A DNA stretch of 64,000 nt, from assembly GCF_014205685.1 (NCBI RefSeq), contig NZ_JACIIU010000013.1, positions 1 to 64,000 of the forward strand, in the 5' to 3' direction. Shown here piece after piece: positions 55,845-64,000 of this stretch. Origin of the DNA: Paenochrobactrum gallinarii (GTDB lineage: Bacteria > Pseudomonadota > Alphaproteobacteria > Rhizobiales > Rhizobiaceae). Under the pieces are notes generated by a model. The model saw only the letters and a list, made by a program, of their open reading frames with translations, did not search any database and was not told where the DNA came from. The number at the start of each line of letters is the position of its first letter. Positions within the stretch are counted from its first letter, which is position 1. The translations under genes and the position numbers were made by a program.

Positions 55845-56912
55845 TTATCTGGTGCGCGGATCGAAGACGCGATAGAGAAGATCGCTGATCAGATTGATGG
55901 CAACAAAGAGGATGCCGATCAGCAGCGTACAGCCAACAACCGCGTTCATATCACCCGCCATCAGGGCGTTAGTGAGATATCGGCCAAAACCAGGCCATGC
56001 GAAAATCGTTTCGGTCAGCACCGCACCTTCCAGCAAAAAGGCGTAAGAAAGCGCAACAATTGTTACCACCTGCACGGCAACATTGCGGAAAGCATGCCCC
56101 CACACGGTGCGTGGCCATGAAAGACCTTTAACGCGGGCGGTAATGATATATTCCTGATTGAGCTGCTCAATCATAAAACCGCGGGTCATGCGGCTGATAT
56201 AAGCCATCGAGCCAAAAGCCAAAATTAATGCCGGCATAATAATATGGCTGAAAGCATTGCTGAATGCTTCCCACTGGCCTTGCATGGCCGTATCCAGCAA
56301 CATGAAACCGGTTTTGCTCTCAAACGCATATTCATAAATGAAATCAATGCGTCCCGGACCACCGATCCAGTCAAGCTTGGCATAAAAAATAATCAAGGCC
56401 ATCAGACCCAGCCAGAAATTCGGCGTCGAATAACCAAAAAGGCTGATAATACGCACGCTGTGATCAAGCAATGAATTGCGATACATTGCGGAATAAACGC
56501 CGAGCGGAATACCAAAAGCCGTGCCGATAACAATCGCCACTGTTGCCAATTCGATGGTGGCCGGAAACACGCGGGCGATATCTTCCAAGACAGGGCGACC
56601 GGAGGTCAGCGCCTGCCCGAAATCAAACATCAGCGCGTTTTTAATATACATACCATATTGCACGATCAGAGGCTGATCGAGGCCAAGCTTACGATACATA
56701 ATATCGTAAGTTTCCTGCGAGATATTATCGCCCAGCATGGCAATGATCGGATCCAGCGGCAAAAGGCGACTGATAAAAAACGTGAGCGTAACCAAACCCA
56801 GCAGCGTAATCGCCACGGAAATGATCAGACGCGCGGCGGCGGCGAAAAACTGAAGCGCAGGGCTAAGTTCTCGTTCAACCTCCCCGTCTTCAATGATTTC
56901 ATGCGTCGTCAT
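55845..56912 (-). CDS. Peptide ABC transporter permease, DppB type
   Basis: Inner-membrane permease of 355 residues, longer than the average DppB because of an extended N-terminus and a periplasmic insertion (about residues 170-215, LDWIGGPGRIDFIYEYAFESK). Coupling loop: NQEYIITARVKGLSWPRTVWGHAFRN. It is separated from the binding-protein gene by 125 bp that include a hairpin. Confidence 0.89.
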   Translation of the reverse strand: MTTHEIIEDGEVERELSPALQFFAAAARLIISVAITLLGLVTLTFFISRLLPLDPIIAMLGDNISQETYDIMYRKLGLDQPLIVQYGMYIKNALMFDFGQALTSGRPVLEDIARVFPATIELATVAIVIGTAFGIPLGVYSAMYRNSLLDHSVRIISLFGYSTPNFWLGLMALIIFYAKLDWIGGPGRIDFIYEYAFESKTGFMLLDTAMQGQWEAFSNAFSHIIMPALILAFGSMAYISRMTRGFMIEQLNQEYIITARVKGLSWPRTVWGHAFRNVAVQVVTIVALSYAFLLEGAVLTETIFAWPGFGRYLTNALMAGDMNAVVGCTLLIGILFVAINLISDLLYRVFDPRTR

Positions 56913-56995
56913 CGGCAGTTATTCCTAAAAAATAAGAGCAGGATTTTATACAAGCGAGGGCGTGTGCTTGTCATAAACAGGGCTGAATAAATATC

Positions 56996-57026
56996 CTGTT
57001 CTGCCGGCAAAAGACCGGCAGAACAG
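56996..57026 (-). other. Strong intra-operon hairpin downstream of the binding-protein gene
   Basis: Perfect 12-bp stem CTGTTCTGCCGG/CCGGCAGAACAG with a 7-base loop, 11 bp after the binding-protein stop. No T-run follows on the minus strand, so it looks like an mRNA 3' stabiliser or processing site rather than a terminator. Confidence 0.85.
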
Positions 57027-57037
57027 TTTTTAAACAC

Positions 57038-58666
57038 TTATTTTTCAGCCAGATCGTAATAGGCGCGGAAACCGTTCCACTGCCAATTTTTCATTGACTT
57101 GTTCATGCTTGCAGTTGTCAGGCTCTGGAAAATATAGGCGTGCGGGCCTTTTTCCAGCATTTCTTTCTGCAATGCATGGTAAAGCTGCTTGCGCTTTTCC
57201 TCATCGCGCTCAAGCAATGCTTCTTCAACTTTGGCGTTGACTGCTTCATCAAAATAAGAAGCGCGCCAGCTCGGATACATCGACTGCTTGGCTTCTAGGC
57301 GATTGTCCGGATTGTAAATCTGGCGTGAAGCATTGCCATGTGCATCAGGAACGGTGGTTTTCCATGCCAGCAGACTTGTCTGGAATTCACGGCCGCGAAC
57401 GCGGCTGAAAAGCTGCGAAGAAGCCATGCGTTCGATCTTGATTTTAACACCAATTTTACTTGCTGCATCCTGAATGGACTGGGCAATCGGTGCTGCATAT
57501 GGCTGATTGGTAATCAGCATCGTGGTTTCAAAACCGTCAGGGTAACCGGCTTCGGCCAGCAATTCCTTTGCTTTTTCCACATCCAGTTTAAACGGCTGAC
57601 CTTCTTCTGCATCAAGTGCACCGAAAGCACCAAGCTGTGCAAATGATGCGCGCGGTACACCGCGATTTTTAATAATCGTATCCGCAAAGCCCTGATAATC
57701 AATCAGATAGCGCATTGCCAAACGCACTTTTTCATTGGCAAAAACCGGATCGCCGTTGTTAAGGTTCCAATAGAAGATTGACGGATTCAGAATGCGGGAA
57801 ACATTGATTTTATCCTGCGCTTCAAGATCGTTCAGATCTTCCGGGGTCAGGTCACGAGCAACGTCAATATCGCCTTTTTCAAGCAACAAACGCTGGGTGC
57901 CAGCTTCTGATACGTGGCGGATCAGCACTTGCTGAAGTTTTGGTGCTTCACCCCAATAATTGTTGCTTGCCTGCATGATAACCACTTCGGCAGGGTTCCA
58001 GCGCACAAGCTTATAAGGGCCGACACATTCCGAACGGGTGGTCAGATATTTATTGCCCATATCGCCGTCAACCTGCTGCTCCATCAGCAGTTTCTGATTG
58101 AGAAGCGAGGCAACACGGTTTGCAGCAATCGCCGACATAATCAAATTGATCGGATAGGCTTTATCAAGCTTCATCACCAATGTGTTGTCGTCAGGGGCAG
58201 AGATGGTGTCATCGATGGTTTCTTTCACAAAACCATATTCATTCAAAGTAGCAGCATTGCCAAACCCAAGCTTGACCACGCGCTGCAATGACCAGGCCAT
58301 GTCTTTGGCCGTGGCTTTATCGCCATTTTCAAACTTCAGGTCATCGCGCATATGGAAGGTAATCTGCTTGCCGTCTTCAGACACATCCCAACTTTTGGCA
58401 AGATTTGGTACGACTTTGCTTTCATCTGCCGGATCAATGTCCACCAATGGATCACAAATATTTTGAATAATTTCGTTGGTTGCCGCTTCACCGATCTGTG
58501 CCGGATCAAAGGTGCTGATCGCGTCAATATTCCACGCCATTACCAAAGTGTTTGGTGGTGAGGCTGCTTCAGCTGCAAAAGTTGCGCCAAAGCCTGCACC
58601 GGCCAAACCGGCAGCAATAGCAATTGCACTGCTACGACCAAGAATTGATTTCATTGTTAAGGTCAT
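57038..58666 (-). CDS. Peptide ABC transporter substrate-binding protein (SBP_bac_5)
   Basis: Periplasmic binding protein, 542 residues from the ATG at 58666 with GGGAGACATC before it. Signal peptide about 1-30 (FAAEA). Typical: NIDAISTFDPAQIGEAATNEIIQNICDPLV, ITFHMRDDLKFENGDKATAKD, YLTTRSECVGPYKLVRWNP and RLAMRYLIDYQGFADTI. Flanked by strong hairpins on both sides (58701-58732 and 56996-57026). Genes upstream encode peptidases, so the cargo is likely a small peptide or an aminoacyl conjugate. Confidence 0.89.
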   Translation of the reverse strand: MTLTMKSILGRSSAIAIAAGLAGAGFGATFAAEAASPPNTLVMAWNIDAISTFDPAQIGEAATNEIIQNICDPLVDIDPADESKVVPNLAKSWDVSEDGKQITFHMRDDLKFENGDKATAKDMAWSLQRVVKLGFGNAATLNEYGFVKETIDDTISAPDDNTLVMKLDKAYPINLIMSAIAANRVASLLNQKLLMEQQVDGDMGNKYLTTRSECVGPYKLVRWNPAEVVIMQASNNYWGEAPKLQQVLIRHVSEAGTQRLLLEKGDIDVARDLTPEDLNDLEAQDKINVSRILNPSIFYWNLNNGDPVFANEKVRLAMRYLIDYQGFADTIIKNRGVPRASFAQLGAFGALDAEEGQPFKLDVEKAKELLAEAGYPDGFETTMLITNQPYAAPIAQSIQDAASKIGVKIKIERMASSQLFSRVRGREFQTSLLAWKTTVPDAHGNASRQIYNPDNRLEAKQSMYPSWRASYFDEAVNAKVEEALLERDEEKRKQLYHALQKEMLEKGPHAYIFQSLTTASMNKSMKNWQWNGFRAYYDLAEK

Positions 58667-58700
58667 GATGTCTCCCACTTTATTTTTGGTTTAAACTGAC

Positions 58701-58732
58701 GGTTTTGTCCAAGCCGCTTGTTGGACAAAACC
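58701..58732 (-). other. Strong intra-operon hairpin upstream of the binding-protein gene
   Basis: Perfect 12-bp stem GGTTTTGTCCAA/TTGGACAAAACC with an 8-base loop, between the AbgB-like gene and the binding-protein ribosome site. No T-run on the minus strand. It could be a 5' end protector or RNase site for a separate binding-protein mRNA. Confidence 0.82.
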
Positions 58733-58769
58733 AGATATGGCGTGTGAAGTTTGCCGCTTATTTGGCCCG

Positions 58770-60194
58770 TTACTCTGCAGGACGTGGCTGCAAAGGCGGA
58801 TTAACTTCCGGTGGAATCGGGCAGGTATAAGGCATTTTCGCAGTGCGTGCCTTATGGTCTGCTTTTGCTTCCGCCATGATTTTTTCATCTTCCATGACGT
58901 CAATAGCTGTGCCAGCCATCACTTTGGCGGCATAGACCATACCCTTATGCGCGGCAGGCATTTTGCCCTGCGCAGTAATCTGCCATGAGTGACCCGGTGA
59001 GCCGATCGCATGGGTTGCAACACGTGCCTGAACGGTTGGCACAATCCAGCTGACATCGCCCAGATCGGTTGAACCAATCATCGGCACGCCTTTTTGCTCA
59101 CGCGGCAACACGTAATCGCAAAGCGGTGAATTAGCGTCAAATTCCTGACCAACGCGCAGGTAATCGGTTTCGATATCTTCCTGCGAGAGGGTTGCCTGAA
59201 TTTCGGTGGCAAATGCACGATCAGCATCATCAAAAGGCACGCCGCCCAGACGATCCATGTTGGACTGCATGGCGATTTCCAGAGGTGTGTTACCAAGCAA
59301 ATTGGAAACTGCACTCATGATGGAAATATCGACGGTGGTGTCGGTCATCATCGCAGCGCCCTGCGCTACTTTTATAACACGTTCGTTCAATGCGAACATA
59401 CCGGCCAGATCGGTTGCACGGATGGTATAACGCACTTTTGCTTTCGCCTGCACCACGTTTGGCGCAATGCCACCGGCATCCAGATAAGCATAATGCAAGC
59501 GGCAATCTGCCGGCACATGCTCGCGCAAATAGTTGCAGCCAACGCTCATCAGTTCCACCGCATCAAGTGCGGAACGGCCAAGATGCGGTGCCGCGGCCGC
59601 ATGGGACGCGCGACCGGTGAATTCAAAATCCATACGGGTGTTCGCCAAAGACTGTGCGTCATCCACTTGCGTGAAAGATGCCGGATGCCAGCAAATGGCA
59701 ATATCAACATCATCAAATGCACCAGCACGTCCCATAAAGGATTTGGCAGCGCCACCTTCCTCGGCTGGGCAGCCATAATATCGGACACGGCCTTTTTTAC
59801 CGGTTGCTTCCAGCCAGTCTTTAACAGCCGTTGCAGCCAGCATAGCAGCAGAACCCAACAGATTGTGGCCGCAGCCGTGGCCATTAGTGCTGCCTGCCAT
59901 CGGGCGTGGTTCAGCAATGCCTGCTTCCTGACTTAAGCCCGGCAGCGCATCATATTCACCCAAAATTGCAATAACAGGTCCGCCTTCACCAGCTTCACCC
60001 ATAACAGCAGTTGGAATACCGCCAACATTTTCGGTAATGCGGAAGCCCTGCTCTTTCAGCATTGCTGTATGTTCAGCGCAGGACTTATATTCCGTATATG
60101 CGATTTCCGGCATCCCCCAAACGCGGTCGCTCAGAGCTTCAAACTCAGCCTTTTTTGCGTCCACGTGATCCCAGATTACTTCACCATTCTTCAC
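58770..60194 (-). CDS. M20-family amidohydrolase, AbgB-like (p-aminobenzoyl-glutamate hydrolase type)
   Basis: Zinc amidohydrolase of 474 residues. Start is a GTG at 60194 with GGGAG before it; a GTG at 60203 is too close to that site. Motifs: IAILGEYDALPGLSQEAG, TNGHGCGHNLLGSAAM, YGCPAEEGGAAKSFMGRAGAF, ICWHPASFTQ, RASHAAAAPHLGRSALDAVELM and MIGSTDLGDVSWIVPT. AbgB relatives cut N-acyl or aryl amides such as p-aminobenzoyl-glutamate. In an operon with proline peptidases and a peptide importer, dipeptides or conjugates are likely substrates. Confidence 0.88.
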   Translation of the reverse strand: MKNGEVIWDHVDAKKAEFEALSDRVWGMPEIAYTEYKSCAEHTAMLKEQGFRITENVGGIPTAVMGEAGEGGPVIAILGEYDALPGLSQEAGIAEPRPMAGSTNGHGCGHNLLGSAAMLAATAVKDWLEATGKKGRVRYYGCPAEEGGAAKSFMGRAGAFDDVDIAICWHPASFTQVDDAQSLANTRMDFEFTGRASHAAAAPHLGRSALDAVELMSVGCNYLREHVPADCRLHYAYLDAGGIAPNVVQAKAKVRYTIRATDLAGMFALNERVIKVAQGAAMMTDTTVDISIMSAVSNLLGNTPLEIAMQSNMDRLGGVPFDDADRAFATEIQATLSQEDIETDYLRVGQEFDANSPLCDYVLPREQKGVPMIGSTDLGDVSWIVPTVQARVATHAIGSPGHSWQITAQGKMPAAHKGMVYAAKVMAGTAIDVMEDEKIMAEAKADHKARTAKMPYTCPIPPEVNPPLQPRPAE

Positions 60195-60232
60195 GGTGCT
60201 CACTCCCAGTCATAATTCCAGATTTATAAATT

Positions 60233-62041
60233 TTAGAGATTTTCACTTATGAAGCGCGCCAGCTCGCCAAAAACCAAACGACGATTTTCAACACGGGCAA
60301 AGCCGTGGCCTTCATGCGGAACACGCAAAATCTCAACCGGTTTACCAAGACCGCGCAGGCATGAATAAACCTGCTCGCCCTCACAAGGGGTAACGCGCGG
60401 ATCTTCAAGGCCGTGAACAATCATCAATGGCGCTTGCACCTGATCCATCTTGTTGATCGGAGAGAAACGCTCCAGATCATCACGCATTGTTTCCACGTCA
60501 CCATATTCAATGGCGCGCAATTGCTTGCGCCAAGGGCCTGTGGTCGTCAGCAGTGTGAGGAAATTGGCGATACCGTAAAATTCAACGCCGAGCTTCCACA
60601 AATCCGGATATTCGGTCAGGGCTGCCAGCACCATATAACCGCCATAAGAGCGGCCAAAAACACCAATACGGCTTTCGTCCACATCGGTGCGGCCACCTAC
60701 AGCCATGCGCACAGCTTTCAAATCAGCCACACTATCAAGACGCAATTCACGATCATCCAAATGCTGATAGCTACGGCCATAACCGGTGCTGCCACGAATA
60801 TTGGGTGCAACCACCATGATGCCCTGCGCCAGCATATATTGAATGTCAGCGCGGAAATCCGGCTTCCATTGTGCTTCAGGGCCACCATGAATGATGATCA
60901 TCACCGGATAGCCATTCTCACCCGCCGGCACCTGCGGCTGATAGACAAAATAAGGAATGTCCAGACCATCAAAGCTTGCAACACTGGTAACCGTCGGCTC
61001 CAGAAATGCAGGCAAGGTTTTCTTAGCTTTTGGCGCATCGGTCAGGCGTGTGAAAACACCGGTCTCGATATCGCAGCCCCAGATGTCTGAAGAATGCGCA
61101 GCACCTTCAATCGGCATAACCAGACTTTTACCGTCTTTTGACCAGATGAGCGAAGCCACAACACCGGCTACAGGCATTTCATAGCGCTTAAGCACATCAC
61201 CCTGACGGCTCACCAGCACAATATCGTTCCAGCCCTGACGGTTAAGAACGAGTGCAAACTTATCCTGCTCAGATGAAAGCACCAGTGCTTCCACATCCTG
61301 AGCGTCAAAAGCTGCCACTTGTGTAAGCACATCTTCATTGGCAGGTTTGAACATTACAGAAAGATATTCACGCTCCTGATCACTGATCATCAGCAAGCCG
61401 CTATCATCTTTCAGCGAGCGGATTGCCTGATAACGTGCACGTCCCTGATGCGGCAATGTCTTTGTATAAGTTTTGGTTTCAAGATTAAGCAGGCAGAAAT
61501 CCTGATCAGTCATTGCACGGGTGCAATCATTGACCATCAGCGCCTTGCCATCACGGGTAAAGGCAGCAGGCGTGCGCCAGCCAATGCCTTCATAAACGCA
61601 AGTCGCTTCCGCAGAAACCACGTCCATCACATATAAATCCATGTCGGACTTGTTGCGATAGTTAGCAGCATAAGCGATATGCGTGCCTTCCGGCGACCAG
61701 CAGCCCCATGCATGCACAACAGTTGTATCTGTTGTCAGCGGCTGCGGTTCACCTTGCAGGTCTTTAATCAGCCACAACTGGTGACGTTCATCGCCACCCC
61801 AGTCGGTCGTGATCAGCAGGTCATTGCTTTTCGGGTTAAAAGCCATCGCGCCAACAGGCTCAGGCATATTGGTCAACTGGCGTGGCTCCCCGCCTGCCGC
61901 CGGCTGCATCCATACCTGCATCATTCCGCTTTGATCACTCAAATAAACCAGCCATGCACCATCCGTGGAAAATGCTGGTTTGACCGCCTTACAAATATCA
62001 ATGTAATCGATCATCGAAATTGATTTATCGCCGCTGCCCAT
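60233..62041 (-). CDS. S9-family serine peptidase (prolyl oligopeptidase / acylaminoacyl peptidase type)
   Basis: 602 residues: a beta-propeller (about 20-340, repeated GGEPRQLTN, WSPEGTHIAYAANY blocks) and a C-terminal alpha/beta hydrolase. Catalytic Ser in GVFGRSYGGYM, Asp in VHGLEDPRVTP and His in HEGHGFARVENR. No signal peptide, so cytosolic. AGGATAGTT precedes the ATG. It would trim short, often proline-containing or acylated peptides after import by the downstream transporter. Confidence 0.9.
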   Translation of the reverse strand: MGSGDKSISMIDYIDICKAVKPAFSTDGAWLVYLSDQSGMMQVWMQPAAGGEPRQLTNMPEPVGAMAFNPKSNDLLITTDWGGDERHQLWLIKDLQGEPQPLTTDTTVVHAWGCWSPEGTHIAYAANYRNKSDMDLYVMDVVSAEATCVYEGIGWRTPAAFTRDGKALMVNDCTRAMTDQDFCLLNLETKTYTKTLPHQGRARYQAIRSLKDDSGLLMISDQEREYLSVMFKPANEDVLTQVAAFDAQDVEALVLSSEQDKFALVLNRQGWNDIVLVSRQGDVLKRYEMPVAGVVASLIWSKDGKSLVMPIEGAAHSSDIWGCDIETGVFTRLTDAPKAKKTLPAFLEPTVTSVASFDGLDIPYFVYQPQVPAGENGYPVMIIIHGGPEAQWKPDFRADIQYMLAQGIMVVAPNIRGSTGYGRSYQHLDDRELRLDSVADLKAVRMAVGGRTDVDESRIGVFGRSYGGYMVLAALTEYPDLWKLGVEFYGIANFLTLLTTTGPWRKQLRAIEYGDVETMRDDLERFSPINKMDQVQAPLMIVHGLEDPRVTPCEGEQVYSCLRGLGKPVEILRVPHEGHGFARVENRRLVFGELARFISENL

Positions 62042-62109
62042 AACTATCCTACCCGTTTTATAAAAATTCTCTGTAGCGGTTTAAGCCGCTATATCGGCCA
62101 TTGCGCAAT

Positions 62110-63039
62110 TCACGCGATATTTGCCGCCAAACGTTCAGTCGCTTGTGTCAGTGCCTCCATCATCGGCCCGACAGTCGCCTGATGATTAGCCAATGTAACA
62201 ATCGTAAAATTGGCTTCCGGCCATGCTTGTTTCAGCTTCCACGCCGTCATCATCGGCGTCACCGTATCGTAACGAGCCTGTACAATTTCCGCCGGGATAT
62301 AACGGATTTTGTCGATATTATCGGTCACATAATTTGCTGGCAGAAATGCACGATTGATCGAATAATGCGTGAAAATTTTTGACACCGCCAAAGCAGCCTG
62401 CGGATTAAGCAGTTTTGCCACATGATCAGAGCTTGGCTCAAAGGTCTGGGTGCGGGCTGAAAATCCGCGCAAAGCTTGCGCGGCCGCCATCTCCAGCTCC
62501 GTGTCCCCTGATGTCAAACGCTTATAATAAGCGCTCAACAGATTTCCACGTTCTTCTTCAGGTACAAATTCCGCAAATTCCTGCCAAAAATCTGGAAAAA
62601 TTGCTCGGGATCCATGAAACCACCACGCCACATCTTCATCACCAGCAAGAAAAATACCGTGAATGCGAAAGCCCAGACATCTTTCAGGATGCGCAATTCC
62701 ATAAGCCAATGACAAGCATGAGCCCCAGGAACCGCCGCTCACAACCCAGCGATCAATATTTAAATGCGTGCGAATGGCCTCAATATCGCCAATCAGTTTT
62801 TGCGTATTGTTGTTTTCAAGTTCGGCAAAAGGCGTGGACTGACCACAGCCACGCTGGTCAAACGTCACGACATAATAAGTATCAAGATCAAAGCTCTCGA
62901 CCGAACGGGCAGATGCACCAGCGCCCGGACCACCATGCAGAAACACCGCCGGAATACCTTGCGGGTTGCCGTAAGTATAGACGGCCAATTCATGCCCGTC
63001 ACCAACCGCCAGACGAAATTCTGCATGCGCTAATGTCAT
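62110..63039 (-). CDS. Proline iminopeptidase-like alpha/beta hydrolase
   Basis: Cytosolic peptidase of 309 residues that removes N-terminal proline. HGGPGAGASARSV oxyanion motif near residue 35, nucleophile in VVSGGSWGSCLSLAY, Asp in QARYDTVTPMMTA, and a late His in LANHQATV; the usual GAGHS sequence around that His is changed. First gene of the leftward peptide operon; AGGGGGACATA precedes the ATG. An inverted repeat lies 155 bp upstream. Confidence 0.88.
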   Translation of the reverse strand: MTLAHAEFRLAVGDGHELAVYTYGNPQGIPAVFLHGGPGAGASARSVESFDLDTYYVVTFDQRGCGQSTPFAELENNNTQKLIGDIEAIRTHLNIDRWVVSGGSWGSCLSLAYGIAHPERCLGFRIHGIFLAGDEDVAWWFHGSRAIFPDFWQEFAEFVPEEERGNLLSAYYKRLTSGDTELEMAAAQALRGFSARTQTFEPSSDHVAKLLNPQAALAVSKIFTHYSINRAFLPANYVTDNIDKIRYIPAEIVQARYDTVTPMMTAWKLKQAWPEANFTIVTLANHQATVGPMMEALTQATERLAANIA

Positions 63040-63645
63040 TATGTCCCCCTAAACCAATCTGTTAAAAAACAGATCCGCCGCATAAAACTCTTTTACAGCC
63101 GTAGCTCCAATGCCTCCACCTAGAGCAACGAGCGTCAGTTTTAGTGCCAAGAAAACAGGGACAATACCAATGCAAAATCAGACTAGTTATTCTGAATTGG
63201 AATAGTATGGTGAATTATTCCAATTCATTTTGCGCACAAATCAACGACTTAACAACTACGGATTGCAACAATGCAGTGCATTAAAAATAAGATCAGACGG
63301 CAAGTTTTTATGGGAAAAACGCAAGCAAACACCTCCCTTTTTATAGATCTTTCCGGCACGCAATATGCAGCAGTAAAACTGCAAAAAACCTTATAATGCA
63401 AAGCATTCAATGCGTATTATCTTAATTAGCTGTAACTAAAGAAATAAAGCCTATCATTAACGTATGCTAAAATCTTATCTCTGAAAATATACCTATAAAA
63501 CGGAATTTAAGGATAATCGTATATTCTAAATTTGCCTAAGCCCATCCCTTCTTTCGCTAAGGAAGATGCAATTTGCAATTGTCCGGCTATCAACAAAGAA
63601 CTAAACTAAAAATAGAAACTGTGACTAAAATTAAAGTGAGTGAAC
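63040..63645. other. Intergenic region of the divergent peptide operon and LysR gene
   Basis: 606 bp, AT-rich, no convincing gene on either strand. It holds the inverted repeat at 63194-63226 and a near-palindrome TGCAATTTGCA at 63567-63577 close to the LysR gene. The rest shows no recognisable element. Confidence 0.6.
63194..63226. promoter_or_regulatory. Long inverted repeat (GAATTGGAATA-N11-TATTCCAATTC) in the promoter region of the peptide operon
   Basis: Two perfect 11-bp arms with an 11-base spacer, between the iminopeptidase gene and the divergent LysR gene. The arms contain TTGGAAT and ATTCCAA, the same half-sites as the operator before murQ, but spaced 13 rather than 5 bases apart. 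It could be bound by the RpiR-type regulator or by the adjacent LysR protein. Confidence 0.65.
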
Positions 63646-64000
63646 ATGGAACTGAAGTGGCTGAAAGATTTTATTTCACTTGCACAATATTCCAGTTTTT
63701 CTCGCGCTGCACAGGAACGGAACATCACGCAATCTGCGCTCAGCCGCCGCATCCGCCAGCTTGAAAACTGGGTCGGCATGCCTTTGATTGACCGAAGCAG
63801 CAATCCGATTAAGCTGACTGCGGCAGGTGCAAGCTTTTTGCCTTCTGCCCATGATGCCATTGATCTTTTATATAATTCCAGAAAATGGCTTTATGAACAG
63901 TACAATCCCGTCTGGGAGGTGCTCTCTTTCGCAACGTTAAACAGCCTATCTTTAAGTTTCTTCCCGCTTTGGATGGCTGACATGGAAGCTGTTGGCGATG
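63646..64000 (+). CDS. LysR-family transcriptional regulator, cut by the right edge
   Basis: N-terminal 118 residues of a LysR regulator. The winged helix-turn-helix is clear: LKDFISLAQYSSFSRAAQERN followed by ITQSALSRRIRQLENWVGMPL and LTAAGASFLP. The linker helix then leads into the effector domain (EVLSFATLNSLSLSFFPLWM), which runs off the window. The frame is open to the last base. It is divergent from the peptidase operon, the usual place for its regulator. Confidence 0.9.
   Translation, partial: MELKWLKDFISLAQYSSFSRAAQERNITQSALSRRIRQLENWVGMPLIDRSSNPIKLTAAGASFLPSAHDAIDLLYNSRKWLYEQYNPVWEVLSFATLNSLSLSFFPLWMADMEAVGD

Noticed and set aside
63573-63764. Small reading frame overlapping the LysR start
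   Set aside because: It overlaps the clear LysR helix-turn-helix in another frame and has no features.

Overview
The window looks like a chromosomal stretch of an alphaproteobacterium of the order Hyphomicrobiales, most like the Brucellaceae (Ochrobactrum/Pseudochrobactrum type). The basis is protein style (a HutIHGU/HutF/HutC histidine pathway, a BhuO-type heme oxygenase, a MurQ/AnmK/RpiR recycling cluster), a RirA-type iron box, and a moderate GC content for that group. This is inference; no 16S or other marker gene is present. No tRNA, rRNA or CRISPR array was recognised.

Region 1 (1-12.4 kb) is iron/heme related. Two FecI-FecR-TonB-receptor modules are arranged back to back around a shared promoter region carrying a TGA-N9-TCA box. 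The left receptor is broken at the window edge, next to a palindrome-rich segment. A NitT/TauT-type ABC importer with a structured leader and a heme oxygenase follow.

Region 2 (12.5-25.9 kb) is a peptidoglycan amino-sugar recycling locus: nagA, a GNAT acetyltransferase, anmK, a beta-lactamase-fold hydrolase, a peptide-type ABC importer with a fused double ATPase, murQ, a BadF-type amino-sugar kinase, a MurA and a divergent RpiR-type regulator. TTGGAAT/ATTCCAA inverted repeats lie in front of murQ and, degenerate, between murA and the regulator.

Region 3 (25.9-39.7 kb) holds a complete five-step histidine pathway (hutH, hutU, hutI, hutF, hutG) with hutD and the repressor hutC. It is followed by a DmpA-type aminopeptidase, an MFS transporter, an M20 amidohydrolase and a YddG-like exporter, all consistent with amino-acid and peptide turnover. 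A 513-bp gap after yddG contains a probable broken coding remnant.

Region 4 (40.2-53.2 kb) is an amino-sugar catabolic island. It holds nagB, a LacI regulator, and a rightward cluster of a second NagB-like deaminase, a SIS protein, a second NagA, a cytosolic ceramidase-like amidase, a MalEFGK-type ABC importer, an AGE-like epimerase and a mannonate dehydratase. Two near-identical LacI operators (GCAACCGGTTGC), each fused to a TTGACA -35 box, precede the enzyme block and the transporter block. This is the best candidate for an undescribed pathway in the window.

Region 5 (53.2-64 kb) is a long leftward operon: proline iminopeptidase, S9 oligopeptidase, AbgB-like M20 hydrolase and a five-gene peptide ABC importer. 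It is divergent from a LysR regulator cut by the right edge. Its promoter region carries an 11-bp-arm inverted repeat whose core matches the murQ operator half-sites. Strong hairpins bracket its binding-protein gene.
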